From an uncultured Clostridia bacterium (lineage in GTDB: Bacteria > Bacillota > Clostridia > TANB77 > CAG-508): DNA of 12,314 nucleotides. Shown in pieces: positions 6,300 through 12,314 of this stretch (position 1 is the stretch's first letter; every line of letters begins with the position of its first letter). The notes under the pieces were generated by a model, which was not told the DNA's origin, searched no databases, and was given only the letters and a program-made list of their open reading frames with translations. Location: NCBI GenBank assembly GCA_948505485.1, contig CAOPQH010000040.1, positions 1 through 12,314 of the forward strand, written 5' to 3'. The translations under genes were made by a program, and so were the position numbers.

Positions 6300-7601
6300 T
6301 TGATATATTTTATATCAATAAAAGAGTCGATGCAAATTATAGAAAATTTAAAAATTAAGGAAAAGTTATATACAGAAAAATTAGAAAATGGCTTAACAGT
6401 AATGATTATTCCTAAAAAGAATATTCAAAAAAAATATGTGATATTCGGAACAAATTATGGCTCAAATGATAGTAAATTTGTAGTACCAGGAGAAGAAACA
6501 GTAACAGAAGTTCCAGATGGAGTTGCTCATTTTTTGGAACATAAAATGTTTGAACAAGAAAACGGAGTTAATAGCTTAGATAAACTTACGTCTCTAGGAG
6601 TTGACGCAAATGCATATACAACAAATGATCATACTGCTTATTTATTTGAGTGTACTGATAAATTTTATGAAGCTTTAGATGAATTAATGGATTATGTTCA
6701 AAACCCTTATTTTACTGATGAAAATGTAGAAAAAGAAAAGGGGATAATTGGACAAGAGATTATGATGTATGATGATTATCCAGATTGGAGATTATATTTA
6801 AATACATTGCAGGCAATGTATCATAATAACCCTGTAAAATTAGATATAACAGGAACTATTGATACAATTAGTAAAATAGATAAAGATATTTTATATAAGT
6901 GTTACAATACTTTTTATAATCCATCTAATATGGCACTTGTTGTATGTGGTGATTTTGAGCCTAGTGAATTATTAGAACAGATAAAATCAAGATTAAGCAA
7001 TAAAAAGTCTAATGGAGATATAAAAAGAATATATCCTGATGAGCCTGAAAATATAGTTAAAGAGAATATAGAACAAAAGATGGAAGTTAGTATGCCGATA
7101 TTTACAATAGGAATAAAGGACATTGTAGCAAATGACAAAGAAAAAGTAAAAAAGCATATAGCAATAGAAATTCTATTGAATATGATTATAGGAAGAAGTT
7201 CAGAATTGTATAAAAAGCTATATGATGAAGGAAATATACTTTCTGAGCCAAGTTTAGATTATGAATTTTCAAAAAAATATGCACACATATTGATTACAGG
7301 TAAGTCAAATGCTCCAGAGGAAATATATAAAGAGTTTAAAAATATAATAAATACTATAAAGGAAGAGGGTATTAACGAGCAAGATTTTAGTAGAATAAAA
7401 AAGATGATATATGGTGAATATATTAGGGAATATGATGATGTGGCTGATGTTGCTAGAATGTTTTTGGCGGATTATTTTAAAGGAATTAATAGTCTGGACT
7501 ATATAGAGGAAATTGATTTAGTTAATCTAGAATATGCTACAAGTATATTAAAAGATGTTTTTAAAGAAGATAAAATGGTGTTATCTGTAGTTAGAAGTTA
7601 A
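6300..7601 (+). CDS. yfmH: M16 zinc peptidase YfmH (EF-P modification-associated)
   Basis: From the TTG at 6300 the protein has 433 residues. It carries the inverted zinc motif HFLEH at 77-81 (His77, Glu80, His81) and the downstream helix EKEKGIIGQE at 144-153, which should supply the third zinc-ligand glutamate. The surrounding VPDGVAHFLEHKMFEQENG and YTTNDHTAYLFEC are typical of YfmH/YmfH. The protein is the catalytic-looking half of the pair and probably forms a heterodimer with YfmF. The start is a choice. AAAGGAG (6289-6295) fits the TTG at 6300, while the ATG at 6330 (MQIIENLKIKEKL) looks more like the family N-terminus but has little upstream of it. The pair is co-transcribed and ends at a strong terminator. 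Its substrate is unknown. Confidence 0.88.
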   Translation: MIYFISIKESMQIIENLKIKEKLYTEKLENGLTVMIIPKKNIQKKYVIFGTNYGSNDSKFVVPGEETVTEVPDGVAHFLEHKMFEQENGVNSLDKLTSLGVDANAYTTNDHTAYLFECTDKFYEALDELMDYVQNPYFTDENVEKEKGIIGQEIMMYDDYPDWRLYLNTLQAMYHNNPVKLDITGTIDTISKIDKDILYKCYNTFYNPSNMALVVCGDFEPSELLEQIKSRLSNKKSNGDIKRIYPDEPENIVKENIEQKMEVSMPIFTIGIKDIVANDKEKVKKHIAIEILLNMIIGRSSELYKKLYDEGNILSEPSLDYEFSKKYAHILITGKSNAPEEIYKEFKNIINTIKEEGINEQDFSRIKKMIYGEYIREYDDVADVARMFLADYFKGINSLDYIEEIDLVNLEYATSILKDVFKEDKMVLSVVRS

Positions 7602-7614
7602 AAGTTAAAATAAG

Positions 7615-7650
7615 AAAAATAGAATATTTAATACAATATTCTATTTTTTT
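7615..7650 (+). terminator. Intrinsic terminator after yfmH
   Basis: A perfect 14-bp stem (7615-7628 with 7635-7648), a 6-base loop TAATAC, and a T7 run ending at 7650. The arms begin with A5, so it could also stop - strand transcripts. Confidence 0.93.
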
Positions 7651-7799
7651 AATATATAAAAACACATTCTATAGAAAATTGCGTTGCAGTTTTCACAGAT
7701 AAAAAATTGTCTTTTGTTTTTTTATGTCGAAGTGTGTAAAAATAGCTTAAAATAAGTAAAAATAAGTCAGACGAAAAAAGAAAAATAAAGAAAATATTC
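7651..7799 (+). promoter_or_regulatory. Upstream region of the Spo0E-like gene with Spo0A-box-like sites
   Basis: No gene is seen here. TGTCGAA at 7725-7731 is an exact match to the 7-base Spo0A box (TGNCGAA), and AGACGAA at 7769-7775 differs by one base. They lie about 70 and 25 bases ahead of the TTGACT at 7800. A 9-bp hairpin with one G-U pair occupies 7674-7694 (GAAAATTGC / GCAGTTTTC, loop GTT) with no U-tract. The motif AAATAAGT occurs twice around 7750-7767. A single 7-mer is expected by chance fairly often, so support comes mainly from the Spo0E-like gene downstream. Confidence 0.4.
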
Positions 7800-7828
7800 T
7801 TGACTATAATGTAAAAATATGTTAATTT
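7800..7828 (+). promoter_or_regulatory. Candidate promoter of the Spo0E-like gene
   Basis: TTGACT (7800-7805), a 17-base spacer, then TAATTT (7823-7828). The -10 box is imperfect. A TATAAT at 7838-7843 has no -35 match. Confidence 0.4.
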
Positions 7829-7871
7829 ATAAATATATATAATACAAATAATAAAAAAGGAGAGATGCTGT

Positions 7872-8054
7872 ATGTTAAATGAAGAAATTTGTAAATTAAG
7901 GGATAAATTAAATAATAGTATACTTTCTGGTGATGATTATAGTATTACATATAAATTAAGTATTGAATTAGATGAGCTTATAGCTCAATATTATAGAATA
8001 AACACAAAAAATGAAGCTGATCAAAATAATAAAATAAGTCAAGTATTAGTATAG
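7872..8054 (+). CDS. Spo0E-like aspartyl-phosphate phosphatase
   Basis: This 60-residue protein fits the Spo0E family: a two-helix hairpin that removes phosphate from the aspartate of Spo0A~P and so delays sporulation. The first helix (about 3-17, EEICKLRDKLNNSI) carries the I..LR..L pattern. The second holds the signature LSIELDELIAQYY (29-41), equivalent to the SQELD motif of Spo0E, with Asp33 as the residue expected in catalysis. GGAG upstream (AAAAGGAGA at 7855-7863) supports the ATG. The length matches small Spo0E-like proteins. The gene is flanked by terminators, so it is probably monocistronic. Possible Spo0A boxes upstream would make a feedback loop. The exact target cannot be proved, because related proteins act on other response regulators. 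Confidence 0.8.
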   Translation: MLNEEICKLRDKLNNSILSGDDYSITYKLSIELDELIAQYYRINTKNEADQNNKISQVLV

Positions 8055-8083
8055 AAACTAATATTTATAATAAATAATTAAAA

Positions 8084-8126
8084 GGGGCATTGTTTAAATA
8101 TAGAATATTTAGACAATGTCTTTATT
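8084..8126 (+). terminator. Hairpin terminator after the Spo0E-like gene
   Basis: GGCATTGTTTAAATAT (8086-8101) pairs with ATATTTAGACAATGTC (8105-8120) over 16 bp with two G-U pairs and a 3-base loop. Extra G-U pairs are possible at the base. The following TTTATT is a weak U-tract. An outer 8-bp stem, AACTAATA (8056-8063) with TATTAGTT (8123-8130), can enclose it. Confidence 0.7.
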
Positions 8127-8179
8127 AGTTATAATATTCTAATCAATACATAATTTGTAAAAAATACTCAAAATTTCTA

Positions 8180-8208
8180 TGGACATAATTTTGCACTTGG
8201 TATATAAT
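8180..8208 (+). promoter_or_regulatory. Sigma-A promoter of the glucosaminidase gene
   Basis: TGGACA (8180-8185), a 17-base spacer, then a perfect TATAAT (8203-8208). A second, weaker pair, TTGCAC (8191-8196) with GATAAT (8215-8220), overlaps it at 18-base spacing. Confidence 0.65.
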
Positions 8209-8238
8209 GTATATGATAATAAGTAAAGGAGGGTTTAT

Positions 8239-9627
8239 ATGAACAAAAATGTTATTGAAAACAATGAAAAATCTAGAGATTTAAAACAAGCATTCAGAGA
8301 ACTTGAACAAGCTAGATACCAACAATTAAATACTAAAAAAAGTATAAAAAAAGTTCAGAAAATAAAAAATAGAAATAAAATAAACTCTACTTTAAATGCA
8401 AACAAAATGGTATACACAAGGACACTTCTTGAAAGTATAAATAATAAAGGCATAAGTGTTATTATTATTGGATTATTAGCAATATCTTTAGTAATGATTT
8501 CTACAGGATATATTTTTGCTACTACTGATGTAGATAAAGATACAAATCAAAATAAGCCAGTAGTAGAATTTGAACAAAATGCTGATGAACTAGATGTTTT
8601 AAATATAATATCTAATAATATAAGTGTTACTATGAAAAAGGAATTAGTTGTAGGAGAAAGAGAAGTTGATTTTGAAATAATAAAAGAGGACAACCCTGAT
8701 TTACCTAAAGGTGAAGAAGTTATAATAAAAGAAGGAATAAAAGGAAAAGAAGAAGTTACATATATAAGAACATATGAAAATAACAACTTGATAAGTGAGG
8801 TTGAAACAGGAATAGAGCCATTAGAGCCTATTGTAGATCAAGTAGTACAAGTAGGAACATCAGAATTTTTAGCAAATCATAAAGTTCATCTTGAAGATAC
8901 AATGTATGTTACAGAAAATGTTGAGTTAAAAGAAAAAAATGATAAAACATCTCAAACTGTTTGTATAATAGATCAAAGTCTAGATGTTAAATTATTAGAG
9001 TTATCAGGAGAATGGTGTAAAGTTTCATATAATGATACTAATATAGGATATGTAAAAGCAAGTAGTTTAGCATCAGAATATACAATCCCTGATATAGTAG
9101 AAAAATGTAGAGTAAAGAGAATATTAAAAACAGTAGACAAAGATATGAAACTTAACAAACCAAGTGGTCTTAATTTATCTGACTTTAAAAAAATACTTAC
9201 AGATACAAAAGATAAGAAAAATATTTTTATAGATAATGCAGAGGTATTCTTTAAGTTAGAAGAAAAGTATAATATAAATGGTGTTTTTGTAGCTGCTATA
9301 GGAATACATGAAAGTAATTGGGGAACATCAACTATTGCTACAGATAAAAACAATTTATTTGGATATGGATCTTATGATAGGGGACCATATGAGAATTCTC
9401 TTACATTTGAGACTTATGAAGAAGGAATAGATATTGTTGCTAAAAATTTAGTTAAAAACTATTTAAATGAATCAGGTACACAAATATATGATAATAATAT
9501 AGCTACAGGAAAATTTTATAATGGAGCTACAGTATCAGGAGTAAATAAAAGATATGCAAGTGATGAAAATTGGAATACAAAAGTATTTAAGATAATGGAG
9601 AATTTATATGGAAAGTTACAAAATTAA
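8239..9627 (+). CDS. Membrane-anchored G5-SH3-glucosaminidase (GH73-type) cell-wall hydrolase
   Basis: The 462-residue protein should hydrolyse N-acetylglucosaminyl bonds in peptidoglycan outside the membrane. A basic, charged N-terminus (1-70) precedes one hydrophobic segment at about 72-94, giving an N-in, C-out anchor and not a cleaved signal peptide. Then come a G5 domain at about 130-207 (LPKGEEVIIKEGIKGKEEVTY and VVQVG are typical), a bacterial SH3 domain at about 222-281 (WCKVSYNDTNIGYVKASSL), and the glucosaminidase domain at about 330-460. In that domain IHESNWGTS (356-364) carries the probable catalytic Glu358, followed by NNLFGYGSYD. AAAGGAGGG (8225-8233) sets the ATG. The next gene overlaps it by 20 bases. 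The catalytic call is secure at family level. Its role, whether growth, separation or sporulation, is not visible. The long cytoplasmic N-terminus is unusual for secreted autolysins and could bind a partner. Confidence 0.87.
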   Translation: MNKNVIENNEKSRDLKQAFRELEQARYQQLNTKKSIKKVQKIKNRNKINSTLNANKMVYTRTLLESINNKGISVIIIGLLAISLVMISTGYIFATTDVDKDTNQNKPVVEFEQNADELDVLNIISNNISVTMKKELVVGEREVDFEIIKEDNPDLPKGEEVIIKEGIKGKEEVTYIRTYENNNLISEVETGIEPLEPIVDQVVQVGTSEFLANHKVHLEDTMYVTENVELKEKNDKTSQTVCIIDQSLDVKLLELSGEWCKVSYNDTNIGYVKASSLASEYTIPDIVEKCRVKRILKTVDKDMKLNKPSGLNLSDFKKILTDTKDKKNIFIDNAEVFFKLEEKYNINGVFVAAIGIHESNWGTSTIATDKNNLFGYGSYDRGPYENSLTFETYEEGIDIVAKNLVKNYLNESGTQIYDNNIATGKFYNGATVSGVNKRYASDENWNTKVFKIMENLYGKLQN

Positions 9628-10441
9628 AGATATTATAAAAAATGAAAAATTAATAATGATAATATTGATAATTTTGTTATGCTTGTCTTTGTTTATATAT
9701 CATTATATAATTAATAAAAAGACATTAAATGAAAATTTTTCTAAAGAATTAATAAAAATTGATCAAGAAAATGAAAATCCAGTTTTTACCATAGACAAAA
9801 TTATGTTATATAGTAGTGCTGATGCAGTAGATAATACAAAACAGCAAAATTTACAAAACTTAAGTGTTTTTCAATATACAGATATAGCAATTTATATAAA
9901 TAATACTAATTATATAAAAGATATAACAGCAGAAAATACAATTAATGAGTTATATATAGATAATATAAATATGACATTAAATTCAGGAACGGGTAATCAG
10001 ATTTTAAATTACAAAGATATACATGAATTTGGTAAATTTAAATTGATTGATAATTCAGGAGGCAGAATAAACTACAATGTTTTACATACAAATATTGAAA
10101 ATGAAACAAATGATTATTCAGTACCTACGTTTTTCACAGATTGTTCAAATCCAATAACTTTAGGATATGTAAATAAAGATATTGTTACAAAATATAAAGT
10201 ATCTAAGGAGAATAATCTTATTGTATTTGATGGTAAAGTATTAAAAACAGCAGGGGTTAACTTAAAGGATATAGGTTGCAATATTACTTTTAGTATACAT
10301 TTAAAAAACAATTTAGATGAAGAATATGTTTACAATGCTGATATTAACATTTCATTAGAAGATGAGGCTATTTACAAAGGTTTTTCTGTAAAAATGAAAA
10401 ACAAATTTGATGACAAAAATAAATTTTTTAAGGTTGTTTAA
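9608..10441 (+). CDS. Unknown membrane-anchored extracytoplasmic protein, coupled to the glucosaminidase
   Basis: I do not recognise this 277-residue protein. It has a short charged N-terminus, one hydrophobic segment at about 14-34 (LIMIILIILLCLSLFIYHYI) and then about 240 mostly beta-rich, Asn/Asp/Ile-rich residues expected outside the cell. There are repeated NIT/NINM-type strands and two cysteines outside the membrane (Cys179 and Cys224), which could form a disulfide. No catalytic motif or cell-wall binding repeat is evident. The ATG overlaps the end of the glucosaminidase gene by 20 bases, with GGAG at 9597-9600 seven bases upstream, so translation is probably coupled. A shared terminator follows. 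An accessory or regulatory role for the upstream hydrolase is inference from coupling and shared topology. No frameshift or truncation is seen. Confidence 0.8.
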   Translation: MESYKIKDIIKNEKLIMIILIILLCLSLFIYHYIINKKTLNENFSKELIKIDQENENPVFTIDKIMLYSSADAVDNTKQQNLQNLSVFQYTDIAIYINNTNYIKDITAENTINELYIDNINMTLNSGTGNQILNYKDIHEFGKFKLIDNSGGRINYNVLHTNIENETNDYSVPTFFTDCSNPITLGYVNKDIVTKYKVSKENNLIVFDGKVLKTAGVNLKDIGCNITFSIHLKNNLDEEYVYNADINISLEDEAIYKGFSVKMKNKFDDKNKFFKVV

Positions 10442-10456
10442 AATAAAGGTTTCTTA

Positions 10457-10497
10457 AAAAGCCTAAATTATTGTAAAATCCAATAATTTAGGCTTTT
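10457..10497 (+). terminator. Intrinsic terminator after the glucosaminidase unit
   Basis: A perfect 17-bp stem: 10457-10473 (AAAAGCCTAAATTATTG) with 10481-10497, a 7-base loop and a short T-run within the 3' arm. It begins 16 bases after the stop codon. The A4 at the 5' base makes it potentially bidirectional. Confidence 0.92.
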
Positions 10498-10557
10498 ATG
10501 GTACAAAAAGATAAATTTTAGAAATATTAATACTCTATTAAATCAGGTTTTTCAAAA

Positions 10558-10576
10558 ATCTATGTATAATATAGAT
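10558..10576 (+). promoter_or_regulatory. -10 box centred in a 6-bp inverted repeat
   Basis: A perfect TATAAT (10565-10570) is flanked by ATCTAT (10558-10563) and its complement ATAGAT (10571-10576). No good -35 box lies 16-19 bases upstream (ATCAGG at 17). The symmetry round the -10 box resembles an operator for a repressor or an activator-dependent promoter, but AT-rich 6-mers pair easily by chance. Confidence 0.35.
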
Positions 10577-10665
10577 AGAAAATGAGTAGCCACAGACAAT
10601 GTGTGTTACCTAAGTAAATAGATTATACCACAAAGCTCGGCGAAAGCGTATGTGGTGTATTTTTT
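10577..10665 (+). ncRNA. Candidate small structured RNA or riboswitch-like leader with terminator
   Basis: Hairpin 1: GTAGCCACA (10586-10594) pairs with TGTGTGTTAC (10600-10609) over 9 bp with one bulged U and a GACAA loop. Hairpin 2: ATACCACA (10625-10632) pairs with TGTGGTGTAT (10651-10660), enclosing a short GC-rich tip with a GAAA tetraloop (10642-10645), and is followed by T6 (10660-10665) as an intrinsic terminator. A further perfect 10-bp stem, 10611-10620 with 10667-10676, spans the terminator and can form only in read-through RNA. The GC-rich tip and GNRA loop stand out in this AT-rich spacer. No downstream host gene is visible because an insertion sequence follows. It may be a stand-alone sRNA or a leader cut off from its gene. 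I could not match it to a known riboswitch class. Confidence 0.5.
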
Positions 10666-10717
10666 ATATTTACTTACTATATCTAGCATTAGAATTTTCC
10701 TTTCCATTTTAAAGTTA

Positions 10718-10741
10718 GTGTAAAATAAATTCGGGAAAATT
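10718..10741 (+). repeat. Left terminal inverted repeat of the IS
   Basis: It begins GTGTAAAATAAATTCGGGAA. It matches the reverse complement of the right end at 19 of 24 positions, with CGGGAAA fully conserved. GTGTAAAATAAATTCG (10718-10733) recurs with one extra T at 10777-10793 as a subterminal direct repeat. Confidence 0.8.
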
Positions 10742-10755
10742 AATTAAATAAAAAA

Positions 10756-10831
10756 TAAGATACCCAAATCAAAATTGTGTTAAAATAAATTCGAATTTAA
10801 AAATCTTTAACCAATTGAAAGGGGTATCTTA
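10756..10831 (+). promoter_or_regulatory. Inverted repeat that can hide the transposase ribosome binding site
   Basis: TAAGATACCC (10756-10765) is the exact complement of GGGTATCTTA (10822-10831), which includes the end of the Shine-Dalgarno AAAGGGG (10818-10824) and the A of the ATG. A possible internal promoter, TTGTGT (10775-10780), N17, TAAAAA (10798-10803), would start RNA near 10810, after the left arm. Transcripts entering from outside would then be folded shut while the element's own transcript would stay open, a known protective arrangement in other insertion sequences. Confidence 0.55.
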
Positions 10832-12240
10832 TGGAAAATATTTTACACGATTTTAACGAAAAAGTCATTAGTCTAGTAGCAAATTGCTTAAAAAATTCAA
10901 TGACAGAAAAAGGAATATCAGATTTTACAAATGATTTAGAAAGCGAAATGATAGAGTTTGGAAGCCAAGTGACACAGTTTTTAGTAGAATATGCAGAGAA
11001 TATAATTTTTAAATTAAAAGATAGAAAAGAAAAATTTGAATCTCTAGAAAAAGATGATAGAACCATTATATCGATTTTTGGAGAAATAAATTTTAAAAGA
11101 AGATATTATCAAGACAAAGAAACAAAAGAAAGAATTTATCTTTTAGACCAATTTTTAAAACTAGAAAAAAGAGAAAGAATGTTACCAAATGTAAAAGAAA
11201 GATTAATAGAAGAAGCAAGAGAAACATCATACAAAAGAGCTGGTCAAAAAGCGTCATATGGAACGGTAATATCAAAACAAACAGTAAAGAATGAAATTAA
11301 TAAAATAGATTTTAAAGAAGAAATAGCAGAAGAAAAAGAAAACAAAAAGAAAGTAAAAAAGTTATATATCATAGCAGATGAAGATCATGTGCATTTACAA
11401 AAAGGTGGAATTGAAGAACCAAGACTAATCATTGTATATGATAGCATCATAGCAAAAGGAAAAAGAATTGAACTAAAAAACAAGAAACATTTTGGAGGAA
11501 TTTATACAAAGAAAATAGATGACTTATGGGAAGAAGTAATGACCTATATAGAAAACAATTATGATACAGAATATTTAGAAAGAGTATATATTTCAGGAGA
11601 TGGAGCAAATTGGATAAAAACAGGATTAGAATGGATTATAAAGAGTGTATATGTGTTAGATGAATTTCATATGAAGAAGGCAGTAAATGGAATTGTGGGA
11701 AGAATAACAAAAGCAAATAAAAAGGAAAAAGAGAAACAAAAGAAAGAAATAAGAACATCATTAAGAAGACTAAATTTTGTTAAATTCAAGGAAATATGTT
11801 ACGAAATATTGGAAGAAGAAATGGAAAAAACTACCAGAGAAAGAAAAGAGGATTTAATGAAATACCTTTTAAATAATGTAGAAGGAATAAAGAATTTATA
11901 TAGAAATAAGAAAGAATTACATGGATGTAGTGCAGAAGGACATGTGAGCCATATTTATTCAGACAGAATGAGTTCAAGACCAATGGGTTGGAGTACAACA
12001 AACATAAATAATATGAGCAGATTGAGAACAGCAAAAGAAGATAATATAAGTACAGAAGAAATTTTAAATAATAGTAAGAAAGTAATAGAACTTAAAGAAA
12101 TACAAAAGATAAGAAATCAAGCAAACGCAAAGATAAAAGAAAGCATAAACTTTAAACCAGTAAGTGTGCCAATAATGAATTTTGGAACAATAGAAGAAAA
12201 AATATTTTTTAAAAATTTATTAGAATATAAAGCTGTTTAA
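10831..12240 (+). CDS. ISLre2-family transposase
   Basis: The 469-residue protein catalyses movement of the surrounding element. N-terminal residues 1-75 are helical. They are followed by TIISIFGEINFKRRYYQD (78-95), SYKRAGQKASYG (133-144), IIADEDHVHLQKGG (180-193), YISGDGANWIK (253-263), VLDEFHMKKA (275-284) and the hallmark CSAEGHVSHIYSDRMSSRPM (366-385) ending MGWS. This motif order is typical of ISLre2 (UPF0236-type) transposases. The acidic triad is probably drawn from Asp183/Asp185, Asp257 and Glu369, by analogy with DDE enzymes. The length is normal and there is no stop or frameshift. The ATG follows AAAGGGG by 6 bases. Codon use is even more A-rich (AGA, AAA, ATA) than in the neighbouring genes. 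Confidence 0.93.
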   Translation: MENILHDFNEKVISLVANCLKNSMTEKGISDFTNDLESEMIEFGSQVTQFLVEYAENIIFKLKDRKEKFESLEKDDRTIISIFGEINFKRRYYQDKETKERIYLLDQFLKLEKRERMLPNVKERLIEEARETSYKRAGQKASYGTVISKQTVKNEINKIDFKEEIAEEKENKKKVKKLYIIADEDHVHLQKGGIEEPRLIIVYDSIIAKGKRIELKNKKHFGGIYTKKIDDLWEEVMTYIENNYDTEYLERVYISGDGANWIKTGLEWIIKSVYVLDEFHMKKAVNGIVGRITKANKKEKEKQKKEIRTSLRRLNFVKFKEICYEILEEEMEKTTRERKEDLMKYLLNNVEGIKNLYRNKKELHGCSAEGHVSHIYSDRMSSRPMGWSTTNINNMSRLRTAKEDNISTEEILNNSKKVIELKEIQKIRNQANAKIKESINFKPVSVPIMNFGTIEEKIFFKNLLEYKAV

Positions 12241-12268
12241 AACAGTTTATTTATCAAGCGATTTTGAA

Positions 12269-12295
12269 GGGTAAAATTTTTTTAAAAAATTTCCC
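12269..12295 (+). repeat. Palindrome inside the right end of the IS
   Basis: GGG (12269-12271) and CCC (12293-12295) close an almost perfect A/T palindrome of about 27 bases. It has no U-tract after the CCC, so it is a poor terminator. A smaller CTGTTT/AAACAG fold overlaps the transposase stop. Either might block read-through out of the element. Confidence 0.4.
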
Positions 12296-12310
12296 GAAAT
12301 AAATTGACAC
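12287..12310 (-). repeat. Right terminal inverted repeat of the IS
   Basis: On the reverse strand it reads GTGTCAATTTATTTCGGGAA and onward, the partner of 10718-10741. It sets the likely right boundary of the element 4 bases before the window ends. Confidence 0.8.
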
Positions 12311-12314
12311 TATC

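Larger units (their letters stand above)
10498..10717. other. Gene-free stretch between terminator and insertion sequence
   Basis: No credible coding region on either strand. It holds the structured RNA candidate at 10577-10665 with its promoter-like site. From about 10680 to 10717 I see only unremarkable AT-rich sequence leading up to the insertion sequence. Together with the left end of that element, this makes about 390 bases between genes. Confidence 0.7.
10718..12310 (+). mobile_element. ISLre2-family insertion sequence
   Basis: The element spans about 1.59 kb between imperfect terminal inverted repeats (10718-10741 and 12287-12310) and contains a single transposase gene. The size and transposase type fit the ISLre2 family. 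Only 4 bases remain after the right end, so a full target duplication cannot be judged. The visible bases (TATC) do not match the start of an 8- or 9-base flank on the left. The element looks intact and recently active: the transposase is full length with no frameshift. Confidence 0.85.

Noticed and set aside
8973..9353. Minus-strand frame of 126 codons within the glucosaminidase gene
   Set aside because: Lies wholly opposite a well-supported multidomain gene. Its composition is the usual hydrophobic shadow of Lys/Asp-rich coding DNA.
10581..10665. Manganese (yybP-ykoY) riboswitch, suggested by GAGTAGCC
   Set aside because: Only that short string fits. The second conserved loop and the rest of the four-way layout are missing, and no metal transporter gene follows.
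10718..12314. Target-site duplication flanking the IS
   Set aside because: Only 4 bases are visible on the right (TATC) and they do not match the start of an 8- or 9-base left flank. It cannot be supported.
1..12314. CRISPR array or tandem repeats
   Set aside because: No regularly spaced direct repeats were found on reading the window. The only notable direct repeat is the pair at the left IS end.

Overview
The window is about 25% GC, with AT-rich codons, strong AGGAGG-type ribosome binding sites and many hairpin-plus-U-tract terminators. It carries a Spo0E-like sporulation phosphatase, a YfmF/YfmH pair, a dnaB-tilS-ftsH cluster and an ISLre2-family insertion sequence. Together these point to a low-GC, spore-forming Firmicute, most likely class Clostridia. 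I cannot name a species. Every clear gene lies on the + strand.

Layout. (1) 1-3750 is a housekeeping run: the 3' end of dnaB, tilS overlapping or abutting it, ftsH with its own promoter and a TTG start, then a small membrane-anchored protein with a J-like fold that lacks the HPD motif. The hpt gene usually found between tilS and ftsH is absent. (2) 3744-3928 is a GC-rich island that folds into a long rod. A promoter sits just upstream, and its predicted start coincides with the first base of the closing stem. A U7 tract follows that stem. I read this as a stand-alone structured ncRNA of unassigned family. (3) 3944-4548 is nrdG with its own promoter and no nrdD beside it. (4) 4616-4965 is rpsU, a 56-residue gene with a near-consensus promoter, a foldable leader and a strong terminator. 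(5) 4998-7650 is the M16-like pair yfmF (no zinc motif) and yfmH (HFLEH intact), ending in a terminator. (6) 7651-8130 is the Spo0E-like gene, with Spo0A-box-like sites upstream and a hairpin downstream. (7) 8180-10497 is a two-gene unit: a membrane-anchored G5-SH3-GH73 glucosaminidase and an overlapping gene for an anchored protein of unknown function, ending in a 17-bp terminator. (8) 10558-10676 holds a second, smaller structured RNA candidate with its own terminator. (9) 10718-12310 is an ISLre2-type element with imperfect terminal inverted repeats. A perfect 10-bp inverted repeat covers the transposase ribosome binding site.

The genes before 8.2 kb cover replication, tRNA decoding, membrane proteolysis, anaerobic nucleotide reduction and translation. 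From 7.8 kb the content shifts to sporulation control, cell-wall remodelling and then mobile DNA. The least explained parts are the two structured RNA candidates (3744-3928 and 10558-10676) and the unknown membrane protein at 9608-10441. No CRISPR array, tRNA, rRNA or defence system was found.
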